From NCBI GenBank assembly GCA_944380395.1, contig CALWHM010000016.1, positions 1 to 37,215 on the forward strand: a stretch of 37,215 nucleotides of DNA, written 5' to 3'. Shown here one piece after another: positions 14,489-24,003 of this stretch (position 1 is the first letter of the stretch; every line of letters begins with the position of its first letter). Source of the DNA: an uncultured Clostridia bacterium. GTDB lineage: Bacteria > Bacillota > Clostridia > Christensenellales > UBA3700. The notes beneath the pieces are model-generated. The model worked only from the letters and a program-made list of their open reading frames with translations. It was not told where the DNA came from and ran no database searches. Position numbers and translations under genes: made by a program.

Positions 14489-16099
14489 ATGGGCAGAGCG
14501 ATAGACACTCATCAAACCATGTTTAACTATGTTGCGGACGGGCTGAGCGATTTTCCCGATTCCAAAACTGTCGTATATTTCAAGGGAAATAAGATAAGCA
14601 AGGGCAGACTTTTGCGTGACACGGACAAGTTCTGCGCCTATCTTTGCTCCTTGGGTATAGGCAAGGGGGACGCGGTGACCATTCATCTGCCCAATCTGCC
14701 CAACGCCGCGTGCGCTTTTTACGCGGTGAACAAGCTGGGCGCGATAGCCAACCTCATTCATCCGCTTATGCCTCCGCTGCCTTTGGGGGAGATGACCCGC
14801 GCGGCGGGAAGCAAACTCATCGTCACCTTTGACGAATATTACGCCAAAAACGCGGACAAGCTGGACTTGAATTGCAAGGCGGTGGTGTGTTCCGCTTCGG
14901 ATTATCTGCCGCCCGTGCTCTCCGCGCTTTATAAGCTGAAAGAGCCCAAGTTAAAGGGCGTGACGCGTTGGCGCGACACTATGAAATTCCCCCGCCACAC
15001 GGGCGCTCCTGCGGGAGAGGGGGAGGACGTTGCCGTCTATATGTATTCGGGCGGCACCACGGGCAAGCCCAAGACGATAGAACTTTCCCACCGCGCCTTC
15101 AACGAACTCACCGAATGCCTTACCTACGTGATAGCCGATTACGACGGGAACAAGGACGTATCCTTAATGGTTCTGCCCATATTCCACGGCTTCGGGCTGG
15201 GCGTGTGTATGCACTCTATGCTCTCCCGCGCCATAGAAAGCGTGATGATCCCCAAGTATTCCACAAAGGAAGTGCTTGCGGACGTGAAAAAGCGCGGCGT
15301 GACCATAATAGCGGGCGTGCCGCTTATGTATAAGAAAATGTTGGGCGGAGGGGACGCCTTTGCCGCAATGAAGGGCGTAAAGCACATCTTCTGCGGTGGG
15401 GATAAACTCACTTCTTCCCTTAAAAATCAATTTGACGCCGCACTCAAAAAAGTCGGCTCCACTGCCTGCCTTTTGGAAGGATACGGGCAGACGGAGTGCG
15501 TGACCGTGTGCTGCGTGAACGAACCGGGCGAGTATATCAAAGGCTGTATGGGCAAGCCCCTGCACGGCATAAAGATAGCTTGCGCAAGTGAGAGAAAACT
15601 GCTCCCCGCGGGGCAGACGGGAGAGATAGTCGTGTCCGCGCCCACGCTGATGAAAGGCTATCGCGAGATGGACAATTCGCAGGTGTTTATGCACATAGAC
15701 GGAGAAAAATGGCTGCGCACGGGCGATTCCGGAATGGTAGACGACAAGGGCAGAGTTTTCTTCAACGACCGCATTAAGGCGGCGGAGAAAGTCAGCGGCG
15801 TGGTGGTCTATCCGCAGGAGATATGCGAGGTGGCGGGCGACGTGCCCGAAGTTTCTGAAAGCTATGCCGTGAAAGTCACCGCGGGGGACAGGGAGTTTAT
15901 GCGCCTTTATTGCGTCTGCGATGGCGACAAGGAGAAGGTCAAGGAGAAAATAGACGAGGCGTGCAGCCGCAAACTCCTCGTTTACGCCCGCCCTAAGGAA
16001 ATAGTTTTTGTGGACAGGCTCCCCCGCACCGCCGTGGGAAAAGTGGACGTGGGCAAATTAAAAGAGATGGCGCTAGCCGAACAGACGGACAAAAAATAA
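14489..16099 (+). CDS. AMP-binding (ANL superfamily) acyl-CoA synthetase-like enzyme
   Basis: The 536-residue protein has the adenylation P-loop-like motif SGGTTGKPK at residues 187-195, the GYGQTE motif, the hinge region with TGDSG followed by an RIK segment, and a C-terminal PRTAVGKVDVGKL with the catalytic lysine. ANL enzymes activate a carboxylic acid as acyl-AMP and then usually form the CoA thioester. Overall layout fits a fatty-acid or aryl-acid CoA ligase acting in the cytoplasm. No partner such as an acyl carrier protein, thioesterase or polyketide gene is next to it, so the substrate is unknown. ATG 14489 is preceded by GGCGGAG. It is separated from the aminotransferase by a strong terminator. 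Confidence 0.85.
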   Translation: MGRAIDTHQTMFNYVADGLSDFPDSKTVVYFKGNKISKGRLLRDTDKFCAYLCSLGIGKGDAVTIHLPNLPNAACAFYAVNKLGAIANLIHPLMPPLPLGEMTRAAGSKLIVTFDEYYAKNADKLDLNCKAVVCSASDYLPPVLSALYKLKEPKLKGVTRWRDTMKFPRHTGAPAGEGEDVAVYMYSGGTTGKPKTIELSHRAFNELTECLTYVIADYDGNKDVSLMVLPIFHGFGLGVCMHSMLSRAIESVMIPKYSTKEVLADVKKRGVTIIAGVPLMYKKMLGGGDAFAAMKGVKHIFCGGDKLTSSLKNQFDAALKKVGSTACLLEGYGQTECVTVCCVNEPGEYIKGCMGKPLHGIKIACASERKLLPAGQTGEIVVSAPTLMKGYREMDNSQVFMHIDGEKWLRTGDSGMVDDKGRVFFNDRIKAAEKVSGVVVYPQEICEVAGDVPEVSESYAVKVTAGDREFMRLYCVCDGDKEKVKEKIDEACSRKLLVYARPKEIVFVDRLPRTAVGKVDVGKLKEMALAEQTDKK

Positions 16100-16152
16100 T
16101 TGTTGCAGCGCCGCACTCAAGCTGAGAAAATAACTGCTTTAACATAATTTCC

Positions 16153-16281
16153 AATCGGAAGTAGTGTAATTTTTAACGTAAGTTCCGATTTGAAAAAAAT
16201 AAAAACCCCGACATTTTCCGTATAGGCGTGATATACTGTACTCAATCGGAAGTAGTGTAATTTTTAACATAAGTTCCGATT
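16153..16281. repeat. Two copies of a 38-nt inverted-repeat element
   Basis: Copies at 16153-16190 and 16244-16281 begin AATCGGAAGTAGTGTAATTT and end in AAGTTCCGATT. They differ at a single internal base (AACG versus AACA). The ends AATCGGAA and TTCCGATT are complementary. Their starts are 91 nt apart. Confidence 0.9.
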
Positions 16282-16484
16282 GTAAAAGGGTATGCGGGCA
16301 ACGCGGATTTTGAGTATATAGAGCTTTATGCGATCGTTGCCGACGGCGATTGATTTTCATTGCAAAAATGTAATTTAGGGAAGAGGTATCAGGCATAGCA
16401 GAAAATTTTAAAATTTTAAAATTCGGGCATGATCAACGCAATTTATTAACCGATAGTTATAAAATTTTAAAAAATTAAAATTTA

Positions 16485-16577
16485 GCGCGAAAGCCTGACA
16501 TAAGTAATCAAAATACGCCGTGAAAAGCTTTCACTTGCGGTTCTTCGGTTTCGTCTTGGTTATTTTGCTTTTCGCGC
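16485..16577. other. Candidate structured element upstream of ilvB
   Basis: GCGCGAAA (16485-16492) pairs with TTTCGCGC (16570-16577). Inside it CAAAATA (16509-16515) pairs with TATTTTG (16561-16567), and an apical hairpin GTGAAA-AGC-TTTCAC sits at 16520-16534. It ends 40 bp before the ilvB -35 box, so it is outside the ilvB leader. It could be a small RNA, an element of the upstream transcript, or chance pairing. Confidence 0.35.
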
Positions 16578-16617
16578 CCCTGTTTTCCCTATTTATCGCG
16601 TGAAATTAAAAAAACGC

Positions 16618-16646
16618 TTGACAATAAACCGCCGTAAGACTATTAT
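16618..16646 (+). promoter_or_regulatory. Strong promoter of ilvB
   Basis: TTGACA (16618-16623), a 17-bp spacer and TATTAT (16641-16646). Transcription would begin near 16653, leaving a leader of only about 24 nt. That excludes a T-box or leader-peptide attenuator for this start site. Confidence 0.85.
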
Positions 16647-16676
16647 ATCTATAATATATCTATTCAGGGGTGGACT

Positions 16677-18341
16677 ATGAAGATCAACGGTTCGCAGATA
16701 GTTATCGAGGTGCTCGCCGAACAGGGCGTGGATACCGTTTTCGGTTATCCCGGCGGCGCCATACTCAACATTTACGACGCTCTTTATAAAAATTCGGACA
16801 GGATAAAGCACATCACCACCGCTCACGAGCAGGGCGCCGCACACGCCGCGGACGGCTATGCGCGCGCTACCGGCAAGACGGGCGTGGTGTTCGCAACCTC
16901 CGGTCCCGGCGCGACCAATCTGGTCACGGGCATTGCCACCGCGTTTATGGACAGCGTGCCCGTTGTGGCTATCACCGCCAACGTGGCTTCCGACCTCATC
17001 GGTCTGGACAGCTTCCAGGAGGTGTATATCGCGGGTATCACCATGCCCATAACAAAGCATAACTTTGTGGTGCGCAAGGTGGAGGAGCTGGCGGATACGC
17101 TGCGCGAAGCGTTCAAGATAGCCTGCTCCGACCGTCCCGGTCCCGTGCTTGTGGATATAACCAAGGACGTCACCGCCGCGGAGTGCGAATTTACGCCCGC
17201 GCCCAAGGTGCAGCCCGTCAAACACGACAAGTTCACGGAGGAAGACATTGAAAACGCAGCCAAGATGATAAACGCGTCTTCCCGTCCCGTGGTGCTTTAC
17301 GGCGGCGGCGTGGTCAGTTCCGGCGCTTCCGATGAGCTTTCCGAGTTTTTGAACAAGGGCGGCTTCCCCTGCACGAATACGCTTATGGGTACGGCGGCTT
17401 GCACGAACGCTCCGCTCGACCTCAAAATGCTGGGACATCACGGCTACCGCTCCGCCAATATGGCTGTGGCGGAATCCGACCTTGTCATAGCCGTTGGCAC
17501 GCGTTTTTCCGACCGCGTAGCCACCAATAAGAAGAAGTTCGCCACAAAGGCAAAGGTCATTCATATAGACATAGATTCTGCGGAGATAAACAAGAACGTG
17601 TCCTCTTCCTACTCGCTTGTGGGCGACGTGGCGCACGTGCTCAAAGCGCTTTTGCCGCACGTGGAGAAAAAAGAGCGCAAAGAGTGGCTGGAACACTTGA
17701 AGAAATTGCAGAGCGAGGACATCTATCCCAAACACAAGGAGGGCATTTTGCAGCCCTTTGAAGTGATAAACGCCGTTTGCGACCACTTGGGCAAGGACGG
17801 CATTATGGTCACGGACGTGGGTCAGCACCAAATGTGGGCGGCGCAATATTGCAAGAACCTTTCGCCCCGTTCCTTCCTTTCGTCCGGCGGCTTGGGCACG
17901 ATGGGCTTTGCCTACGGCGCAAGCATAGGCGCCAAGGCGGCTTTCCCCGATCGCATAGTCGCGGACATCACTTCCGACGGCTGCTTCCATATGAACCTGA
18001 ACGAATTGTGCACGGCGGTCACGTACAAGCTGCCCGTCATATCCGTGGTGCTCAACAATAACGTGCTGGGTATGGTCAGACAGTGGCAGACGCTGTTCTA
18101 CGGCAAGCGTTACTCCTGCACCACCTTGGACAGGCAGACGGACTACGTCAAGCTGGCGGAGGCGTTCGGCGGGGTGGGCTTTAAGTGCACCACGCTTGAA
18201 GAGCTGAACGCGGCTTTGGACAAAGCCGTAAAAGTAACGGACAAGCCCGTGGTGATAGAAGCGGTGATAGACAGGGACGAAATGGTCTTCCCTATGATCC
18301 CCGCAGGCAAGACGATAGACGATATAGTCACCATGCATTAA
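16677..18341 (+). CDS. ilvB: Acetolactate synthase large (catalytic) subunit
   Basis: IlvB joins two pyruvates to 2-acetolactate, or pyruvate and 2-oxobutyrate to 2-aceto-2-hydroxybutyrate, using ThDP, Mg2+ and FAD. The 554-residue protein has GYPGGAILNIYDALY near residue 24, the catalytic Glu of AHEQGAAHAADG (E51) and the C-terminal VRQWQTLFYGKRYS. The ThDP motif normally written GDG...NN reads SDG at 433-435, with NNN at 460-462; the first Gly is Ser. AGGGGTGG lies just before ATG 16677. No small regulatory subunit (IlvN/IlvH) follows. It may be elsewhere, or the enzyme may act alone, as catabolic AlsS-type synthases do, although the rest of the sequence looks anabolic. Confidence 0.95.
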   Translation: MKINGSQIVIEVLAEQGVDTVFGYPGGAILNIYDALYKNSDRIKHITTAHEQGAAHAADGYARATGKTGVVFATSGPGATNLVTGIATAFMDSVPVVAITANVASDLIGLDSFQEVYIAGITMPITKHNFVVRKVEELADTLREAFKIACSDRPGPVLVDITKDVTAAECEFTPAPKVQPVKHDKFTEEDIENAAKMINASSRPVVLYGGGVVSSGASDELSEFLNKGGFPCTNTLMGTAACTNAPLDLKMLGHHGYRSANMAVAESDLVIAVGTRFSDRVATNKKKFATKAKVIHIDIDSAEINKNVSSSYSLVGDVAHVLKALLPHVEKKERKEWLEHLKKLQSEDIYPKHKEGILQPFEVINAVCDHLGKDGIMVTDVGQHQMWAAQYCKNLSPRSFLSSGGLGTMGFAYGASIGAKAAFPDRIVADITSDGCFHMNLNELCTAVTYKLPVISVVLNNNVLGMVRQWQTLFYGKRYSCTTLDRQTDYVKLAEAFGGVGFKCTTLEELNAALDKAVKVTDKPVVIEAVIDRDEMVFPMIPAGKTIDDIVTMH

Positions 18342-18344
18342 GCG

Positions 18345-18361
18345 GGAGCGCGTGGCGCTCC
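18345..18361. repeat. Dispersed hairpin family, member 6
   Basis: GGAGCGC-GTG-GCGCTCC, identical to member 4, starting 3 nt after the ilvB stop codon, as member 1 does after the LRR stop. In RNA it would be a stable stem at the ilvB 3' end. Confidence 0.85.
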
Positions 18362-18462
18362 ACCCATTAGGGGCTGCGCAGACGCGGAACAAAAATGCAA
18401 AGCCTTTCGTCTTTGAAGGGGCTTGGATAAAAACGGAAATATGCCTGTTGAAGACGAAGGCG

Positions 18463-18479
18463 GGAGCGCGTGGCGCTCC
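18463..18479. repeat. Dispersed hairpin family, member 7
   Basis: Identical 17-mer, 118 bp downstream of member 6, within the tandem duplication. Confidence 0.85.
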
Positions 18480-18658
18480 ACCCGTTAGGGGCTTTGAAGA
18501 TACATAGTGCAAATACAAGCCTTTCGTCTTTGAAGGGGCTTGGATAACAAGGGAATTATGCCTGTTGAAGACGAAGCGCTCCGCCGAGGATAAAACAGGC
18601 TGGAACAAAAAAATCAATGCCTGCCTAAAATCAAACGGGCAGGAACGGAGGATTATAG

Positions 18659-19666
<1,008 letters not shown>

Positions 19667-19700
19667 GGTAAAAGCAAGCGGTTTGCGAAAGTGCAAACCA

Positions 19701-19755
19701 TTATCCGCCCGTATTGTTCGCGGGTACCGTTCACAAAACGAACGGATAACTTTTT
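19701..19755 (+). terminator. Terminator-like structure between ilvC and ilvD
   Basis: CCGTTC (19727-19732) and GAACGG (19740-19745) form a hairpin followed after 5 nt by TTTTT (19751-19755). TTATCCG (19701-19707) can instead pair with CGGATAA (19743-19749), which would break the first stem. Such mutually exclusive pairing is typical of an attenuator. Further on, GCCGCCGC/GCGGCGGC (about 19776-19798) forms another hairpin just before ilvD. Confidence 0.5.
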
Positions 19756-19842
19756 AATTTGATCAAATAATATCCGCCGCCGCGCATAATGCGGCGGCGG
19801 GAGTATTGCGTTATGTGTGCGGCGCGCCGCACGGGAGGAAAT

Positions 19843-21510
19843 ATGCAGCTTCGCAGTGATTATTTTGTGGGAAGAGCGGAAACCGCGCCTCAGCGTTCTT
19901 TGTTGAAGGCGTGCGGTTTTACGGACGAAGAATTGAAAAAGCCGCTGATAGCCGTGGTTTCGGCTCACAGCGAGATTGTGCCCGGGCATATAAATCTGGA
20001 TAAGATAGCCCAAGCCGTCAAGGCGGGCGTGTACGCGGCGGGAGGCACTCCCGTGCTTATACCCGCAATAGGCGTATGCGACGGCATTGCGATGGGGCAC
20101 ATCGGTATGAAATATTCTCTGCCGTCCCGCGAACTCATCGCAGACAGCGTGGAAACAATGGTAAACGCGCATCTGTTTGACGGAATGGTGCTCGTACCCA
20201 ACTGCGACAAGATAGTGCCCGGAATGGTAATGGCGGCGTGCAGGCTGAATTTGCCCGCCGTGGTGGTCAGCGGCGGTCCCATGCTTGCGGGCAACGTGTG
20301 CGGGGAGGAGGTATCCCTGTCCAAGATGTTCGAATCGGTGGGCGCTCACAAGGCGGGACTTATCGACGATAAGCAGTTGGACGACATCACCGCTCATTGC
20401 TGCCCCGGCTGCGGCTCGTGCGCGGGTATGTATACGGCAAACTCTATGAACTGTCTGTGCGAGGCGGTGGGCATAGCTCTGCCCGGCAACGGCACCATTC
20501 CCGCCGTGTACAGCGAAAGGACGATACTTGCCAAGCACGCGGGCGAAGCCATTGTGGATATGGTAAAAAAGAATATCACCGCGCGCGATATAATAAACGA
20601 GCGTTCCATACGCAACGCAGTCACCTGCGATATGGCGCTGGGCTGTTCTTCCAACTCCGTTCTGCATCTTCTTGCCATCGCGCACGAAGCGGGCGTGGAG
20701 CTGGACTTGAATATGTTCAATGAAATAAGCGAAAAAACTCCCAACCTCTGCCATCTGGCGCCCGCGGGTCCCACGCATATACAGGATCTGTATTTTGCGG
20801 GCGGTGTGCAGGCGGTGCTCTCCGAGCTTATGCGCGGCGGGTATCTGGACGGCGATTGTATGACCGTCACGGGCAGGAAGGTGGCGGAAAACTTAAAGGA
20901 CGTGAAGCTTTCCAAGGCGCAGAACGCCATTCGCCCGCTGGAAAACCCTTACACCAAAACGGGCGGACTTGCCATACTTTTCGGCAATATAGCCAAGTGC
21001 GGGTGCGTGGTCAAGCGCAGCGCGGTGGCGCCTGAAATGCTGGTGCATGAGGGCAAAGCGCGCGTGTTTAACGGCGAAGATGAAGCCATTGCCGCCATAT
21101 ATGCGGGAAAAATCAACCACGGCGACGTGGTGGTCATCAAATACGAAGGTCCCAAGGGCGGACCGGGAATGCGTGAAATGCTCAATCCCACTTCCGCGCT
21201 TGCGGGTATGGGACTTGACAAGTCCGTTGCGCTCATCACGGACGGCAGATTCTCGGGCGCGAGCCGCGGCGCAAGCATAGGGCACGTATCGCCCGAAGCC
21301 GCTGCGGGCGGAGAGTTCGCCTTGATAGAAGAGGGCGATATCATTGAGATAAATATCCCCGAATACAAGGTGCACCTGCGCGTTGGCGATGAAGAGCTTG
21401 AAAAGCGCAGAAAGGCGTGGAAGTGCCCGGAGAAGGAGATTCCCGGCAAGTGGCTGAAACGCTATGCGGCTATGGTGAGCAGCGCGGATAAAGGAGCTAT
21501 ACTTTCATGA
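19843..21510 (+). CDS. ilvD: Dihydroxy-acid dehydratase
   Basis: IlvD dehydrates the dihydroxy acids made by IlvC to 2-ketoisovalerate and 2-keto-3-methylvalerate. ATG 19843 is chosen because GGGAGGAA precedes it and the family start is close to [21 protein letters not shown]; the in-frame upstream ATG at 19789 adds an unrelated tail through a hairpin. The 555-residue protein has the Fe-S cysteines in [10 protein letters not shown] (C121) and [11 protein letters not shown] (186-193), and the C-terminal [11 protein letters not shown] motif. The site aligned with the third cysteine of the [2Fe-2S] enzymes reads VPGH, as in E. coli-type oxygen-sensitive [4Fe-4S] enzymes, which fits an anaerobe (inference). 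The stop overlaps ilvA as ATGA. Confidence 0.96.
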   Translation: MQLRSDYFVGRAETAPQRSLLKACGFTDEELKKPLIAVVSAHSEIVPGHINLDKIAQAVKAGVYAAGGTPVLIPAIGVCDGIAMGHIGMKYSLPSRELIADSVETMVNAHLFDGMVLVPNCDKIVPGMVMAACRLNLPAVVVSGGPMLAGNVCGEEVSLSKMFESVGAHKAGLIDDKQLDDITAHCCPGCGSCAGMYTANSMNCLCEAVGIALPGNGTIPAVYSERTILAKHAGEAIVDMVKKNITARDIINERSIRNAVTCDMALGCSSNSVLHLLAIAHEAGVELDLNMFNEISEKTPNLCHLAPAGPTHIQDLYFAGGVQAVLSELMRGGYLDGDCMTVTGRKVAENLKDVKLSKAQNAIRPLENPYTKTGGLAILFGNIAKCGCVVKRSAVAPEMLVHEGKARVFNGEDEAIAAIYAGKINHGDVVVIKYEGPKGGPGMREMLNPTSALAGMGLDKSVALITDGRFSGASRGASIGHVSPEAAAGGEFALIEEGDIIEINIPEYKVHLRVGDEELEKRRKAWKCPEKEIPGKWLKRYAAMVSSADKGAILS

Positions 21511-22715
21511 AGAAAAAGGACGAACTCACCTTAGACAAGGTGTATCATGCGGCGTTCGTGTTAAAGGACGTTATCCGCAAAACGGATATTATCCCCGCAG
21601 TAAGACTCAGCGACAGCTGCAAAGTGTACTTGAAAACGGAATGTCTGCAAGTCACCGGCTCGTTCAAGGTCAGGGGCGCGTACTATAAGATATCCCAACT
21701 CTCCGATGAGGAGAAAAAGCGCGGCGTTATCGCCTGTTCCGCGGGCAATCACGCGCAGGGCGTGGCGCTTGCCGCCACCAGAAGCGGCGTTAAATCGCTC
21801 ATCTGCCTGCCGGACGGCGCTCCCATATCCAAAGTGGAAGCCACAAAGGCGCTGGGCGCGGAAGTGTGCCTTGTAAAGGGCGTTTATGACGACGCTTACG
21901 CCAAGGCGATAGAATTAAAGGATAAGTACGGTTACACCTTTATCCACCCCTTTGACGACGTGGACGTCATAGCAGGACAGGGCACCATAGGTTTGGAAAT
22001 TCTCGACCAGCTCTCCGACGTGGACGCTATCGTCGTACCCGTGGGCGGCGGCGGTCTTATCTCGGGCTTGGCGTTTGCGGTCAAATCCCTGCGCCCCGAT
22101 GTGAAAGTGTACGGCGTACAGGCGGCGGGCGCGCCGAGTATGTACAACGCTATGCGCGATAAGAAGATAGAAACGCTGGACAGCGTGTCCACCATAGCGG
22201 ACGGCATCGCTGTGAAAACGCCCGGCGAACACACTTTTGAGTATGTGTCCGAATACGTGGACGGCATAGTCACCGTTACGGAAGACGAGATATGCTCCGC
22301 CATACTTGCGCTGATAGAAAAGCAGAAGATGATAGCAGAAGGCGCGGGCGCGGTGTCCGTGGCGGCGGTTATGTTCGACAAAGTGCCCGTCAAGGGCAAA
22401 AAAGTGTGCTGCCTTGTTTCCGGCGGCAATATAGACGTGACCATTCTTTCGCGCGTGATAAAGCGCGGCTTGCTCAAATCGGGCAGGACTTATTCCGTAT
22501 GCATAGAACTTATGGACAAGCCCGGTCAGCTTAAAGAAGTTTCGCGCATAATAGCGGAGCTGGGCGGCAACGTGATAGCCGTGCACCACGAAAGGGGCAA
22601 CGAAAGCAGCGATATCAACGGCTGCTTCCTGCGTATCCTTATGGAAACGCGTAATTTTGAACATATACAGGCAATAAAATCCGCACTCTTACAGGCGGGC
22701 TTTAAGTTGACGTAA
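21507..22715 (+). CDS. ilvA: Threonine ammonia-lyase with C-terminal ACT domain
   Basis: The enzyme deaminates threonine to 2-oxobutyrate, the entry to isoleucine. Of 402 residues, the first 320 or so form the fold-type II PLP domain: PLP lysine K54 in [15 protein letters not shown] at 78-85, phosphate-cradle GGGGL at 180-184 and SGGNID. An ACT-like domain of about 75 residues follows ([20 protein letters not shown] onward). This is the single-ACT form common in Bacillota; E. coli IlvA has two ACT-like regions. Start and stop overlap ilvD as ATGA, and the stop overlaps the ridA ribosome-binding site. The operon position argues for a biosynthetic rather than catabolic role. Confidence 0.94.
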   Translation: MKKKDELTLDKVYHAAFVLKDVIRKTDIIPAVRLSDSCKVYLKTECLQVTGSFKVRGAYYKISQLSDEEKKRGVIACSAGNHAQGVALAATRSGVKSLICLPDGAPISKVEATKALGAEVCLVKGVYDDAYAKAIELKDKYGYTFIHPFDDVDVIAGQGTIGLEILDQLSDVDAIVVPVGGGGLISGLAFAVKSLRPDVKVYGVQAAGAPSMYNAMRDKKIETLDSVSTIADGIAVKTPGEHTFEYVSEYVDGIVTVTEDEICSAILALIEKQKMIAEGAGAVSVAAVMFDKVPVKGKKVCCLVSGGNIDVTILSRVIKRGLLKSGRTYSVCIELMDKPGQLKEVSRIIAELGGNVIAVHHERGNESSDINGCFLRILMETRNFEHIQAIKSALLQAGFKLT

Positions 22716-22725
22716 GGAGGTAAAT

Positions 22726-23097
22726 ATGAATATCATCAGCACTAAAAACGCGCCCGGCGCGATAGGTCCCTATTCTCAGGCGATAGTAACGGGCGGAATG
22801 GTATACACTTCCGGTCAGATAGCCATTGATCCCGCCACCGGCAATATGGTGGAGGGCGGCATTGTCGAGCAGACCGAGCAGGTGTGCAAAAACGTCAAGG
22901 CGCTTTTGGAAGCCGCCGGCACGAGCATAGACAAAGTGGTAAAGACCACCTGCTTTTTGGCGGATATGGCGGACTTTGCCGCTTTTAACGAAGTTTACGC
23001 CAAGTATTTCACTGGCAAACCCGCGCGCAGCTGCGTGGCGGTGAAAACGCTCCCCAAGGGCGCGCTTGCGGAAATAGATACCGTGGGGGTGCTGTGA
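22726..23097 (+). CDS. ridA: RidA family 2-iminobutanoate/2-iminopropanoate deaminase
   Basis: RidA hydrolyses the reactive enamine/imine intermediates released by PLP enzymes such as threonine ammonia-lyase, protecting other PLP enzymes. The 123-residue protein shows the RidA marks GPYSQA, YTSGQI, the conserved Arg in PARSCVAV (R101) and Glu in EIDTVGVL (E116). A consensus AAGGAGG at 22714-22720, overlapping the ilvA stop, supports ATG 22726. Placement directly after ilvA matches its chemical role. The stop overlaps the HAD gene start as TGATG. Confidence 0.95.
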   Translation: MNIISTKNAPGAIGPYSQAIVTGGMVYTSGQIAIDPATGNMVEGGIVEQTEQVCKNVKALLEAAGTSIDKVVKTTCFLADMADFAAFNEVYAKYFTGKPARSCVAVKTLPKGALAEIDTVGVL

Positions 23098-23783
23098 TGA
23101 TATTGCTCATCGACGCCGACGATACGCTGTTCGACTTCAAAAGATCCGAACGCGAAAGCATAATCGCAACCGCGAAAAAATTCGGCGCCGCCGATCCCGA
23201 AGGGGCGGCAGATATCTTCACACTCATAAACAAGGCGTGCTGGCTGGATGTGGAGAAGGGCATTCGCACCCGCGAGCAGATAGCCGTGGACAGATTCCGC
23301 GAACTGAAAAGCCGCCTCTCACTTGACGCGGACGCGGAGACGATCAACGAATATTACAAGGCGCAGATGCGCGGCTCTCACCACCTTCTTCCCGGCGCGG
23401 GGAAATTTTTGCGCGACCTCAAACTCAGGGGGCACAGCCTGTATTTGATAACCAACGGCGTGGAAGCCACCCAAAAAAGCCGCCTTGAAGGCAGCGGCAT
23501 ATTCGGCTTTTTCGACGGAGTATTCATCTCCGAAGCTATGGGGTGCAGAAAGCCCGAACGCGAATTTTTTGAACTCGTAGGGCGGCAGATAAAGCACTTC
23601 GACCCCGCCGACTGCTATGTGATAGGGGATTCCCTCACCGCTGACATAAAAGGCGCAAACGCCGCCGGACTTAAATCGATATGGTTCAACCCGACAGGCA
23701 AACCCCTCACCGAAGAAGGCGTCCCCACCCACCAAGCCCGCTCCTATTCCGATGTCCTGAACATTTTGGACGCCGCCGCATAA
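23097..23783 (+). CDS. HAD-superfamily hydrolase, YjjG-like nucleotidase type
   Basis: The 228-residue protein has the four HAD motifs: DADDT with nucleophile D6 and D8, LITNG, the lysine of CRKPEREFF, and GDSLTADIKGA. A helical cap sits between motifs I and II. It most resembles the YjjG/PynA group that removes phosphate from (non-canonical) pyrimidine nucleotides, but substrate assignment in this family is weak. The start is ATG 23097 sharing a base with the ridA stop (TGATG); a GTG at 23094 is the alternative. It is the last gene of the ilv block. Confidence 0.85.
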   Translation: MILLIDADDTLFDFKRSERESIIATAKKFGAADPEGAADIFTLINKACWLDVEKGIRTREQIAVDRFRELKSRLSLDADAETINEYYKAQMRGSHHLLPGAGKFLRDLKLRGHSLYLITNGVEATQKSRLEGSGIFGFFDGVFISEAMGCRKPEREFFELVGRQIKHFDPADCYVIGDSLTADIKGANAAGLKSIWFNPTGKPLTEEGVPTHQARSYSDVLNILDAAA

Positions 23784-23819
23784 CAAACATACTTTAATAA
23801 AAACGGATTTTTAGCAGAC

Positions 23820-23848
23820 GCCGTTGAAGTTCGATTCAAGGCTTTTTT
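23820..23848 (+). terminator. Rho-independent terminator ending the ilv block
   Basis: GCC-G-TTGAA and TTCAAGGC pair with a single bulged G, loop GTTCGA, then six T residues (23843-23848). It lies 36 nt after the HAD stop. Confidence 0.75.
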
Positions 23849-23895
23849 ATTATTGCGGAAGCAGATGCTCGAATGCTTAACAACCGAAGGTTTTC

Positions 23896-23924
23896 TTGAC
23901 AAATAGCAAATATTGAGCTATAAT
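23896..23924 (+). promoter_or_regulatory. Perfect consensus promoter of the glycan island
   Basis: TTGACA (23896-23901), a 17-bp spacer and TATAAT (23919-23924), matching the sigma-A consensus at all twelve positions. Transcription would begin near 23931, giving a leader of about 140 nt before ATG 24071. Confidence 0.9.
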
Positions 23925-24003
23925 CTACATAATAAGGGTTGAATGGTTTAAAGATGGGGTGCTCATCATAAGCCGGCACGTGGCGATTGTTCCGCATATG
24001 TAC

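Larger units (their letters stand above)
16100..16676. other. Intergenic region upstream of ilvB
   Basis: These 577 nt hold no supportable gene. They contain two copies of a 38-nt inverted-repeat element, AT-only stretches around 16404-16481, a structured segment at 16485-16577 and the ilvB promoter (each listed). Confidence 0.7.
18343..18577. repeat. Tandem duplication of a 118-bp unit between ilvB and ilvC
   Basis: Unit 1 (18343-18460) and unit 2 (18461-18577) each start with the GGAGCGC-GTG-GCGCTCC hairpin and ACCCRTTAGGGGCT. Each then carries the arms CCTTTCGTCTT and AAGACGAAG around a loop of about 45 nt (GAAGGGGCTTGGATAA...ATGCCTGTTG). The middle parts have diverged, the hairpins have not. 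The remaining 84 nt before ilvC hold a weaker inverted repeat (CCTGCC/GGCAGG near 18620-18643) and the ilvC ribosome-binding site. Confidence 0.88.

Noticed and set aside
16593-18617. 674-residue ORF antisense to ilvB
   Set aside because: It is the complement of a GC-rich, codon-biased gene; the translation is His/Arg-rich with no domain. Similar long antisense frames occur under the aminotransferase, ilvD and MMPL genes and are equally artefactual.
19701-19760. T-box riboswitch before ilvD
   Set aside because: GGTACCG plus a terminator-like stem recalls a T-box 3' end, but the TGGN bulge reads GGGT and the gap of 176 nt after ilvC is too short for stem I and specifier loop.
23820-23848. tRNA gene remnant (GTTCGATTC motif)
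   Set aside because: GTTCGATTCAA resembles a T-loop, but the flanks form a terminator stem with a T-run and there is no anticodon or acceptor stem.
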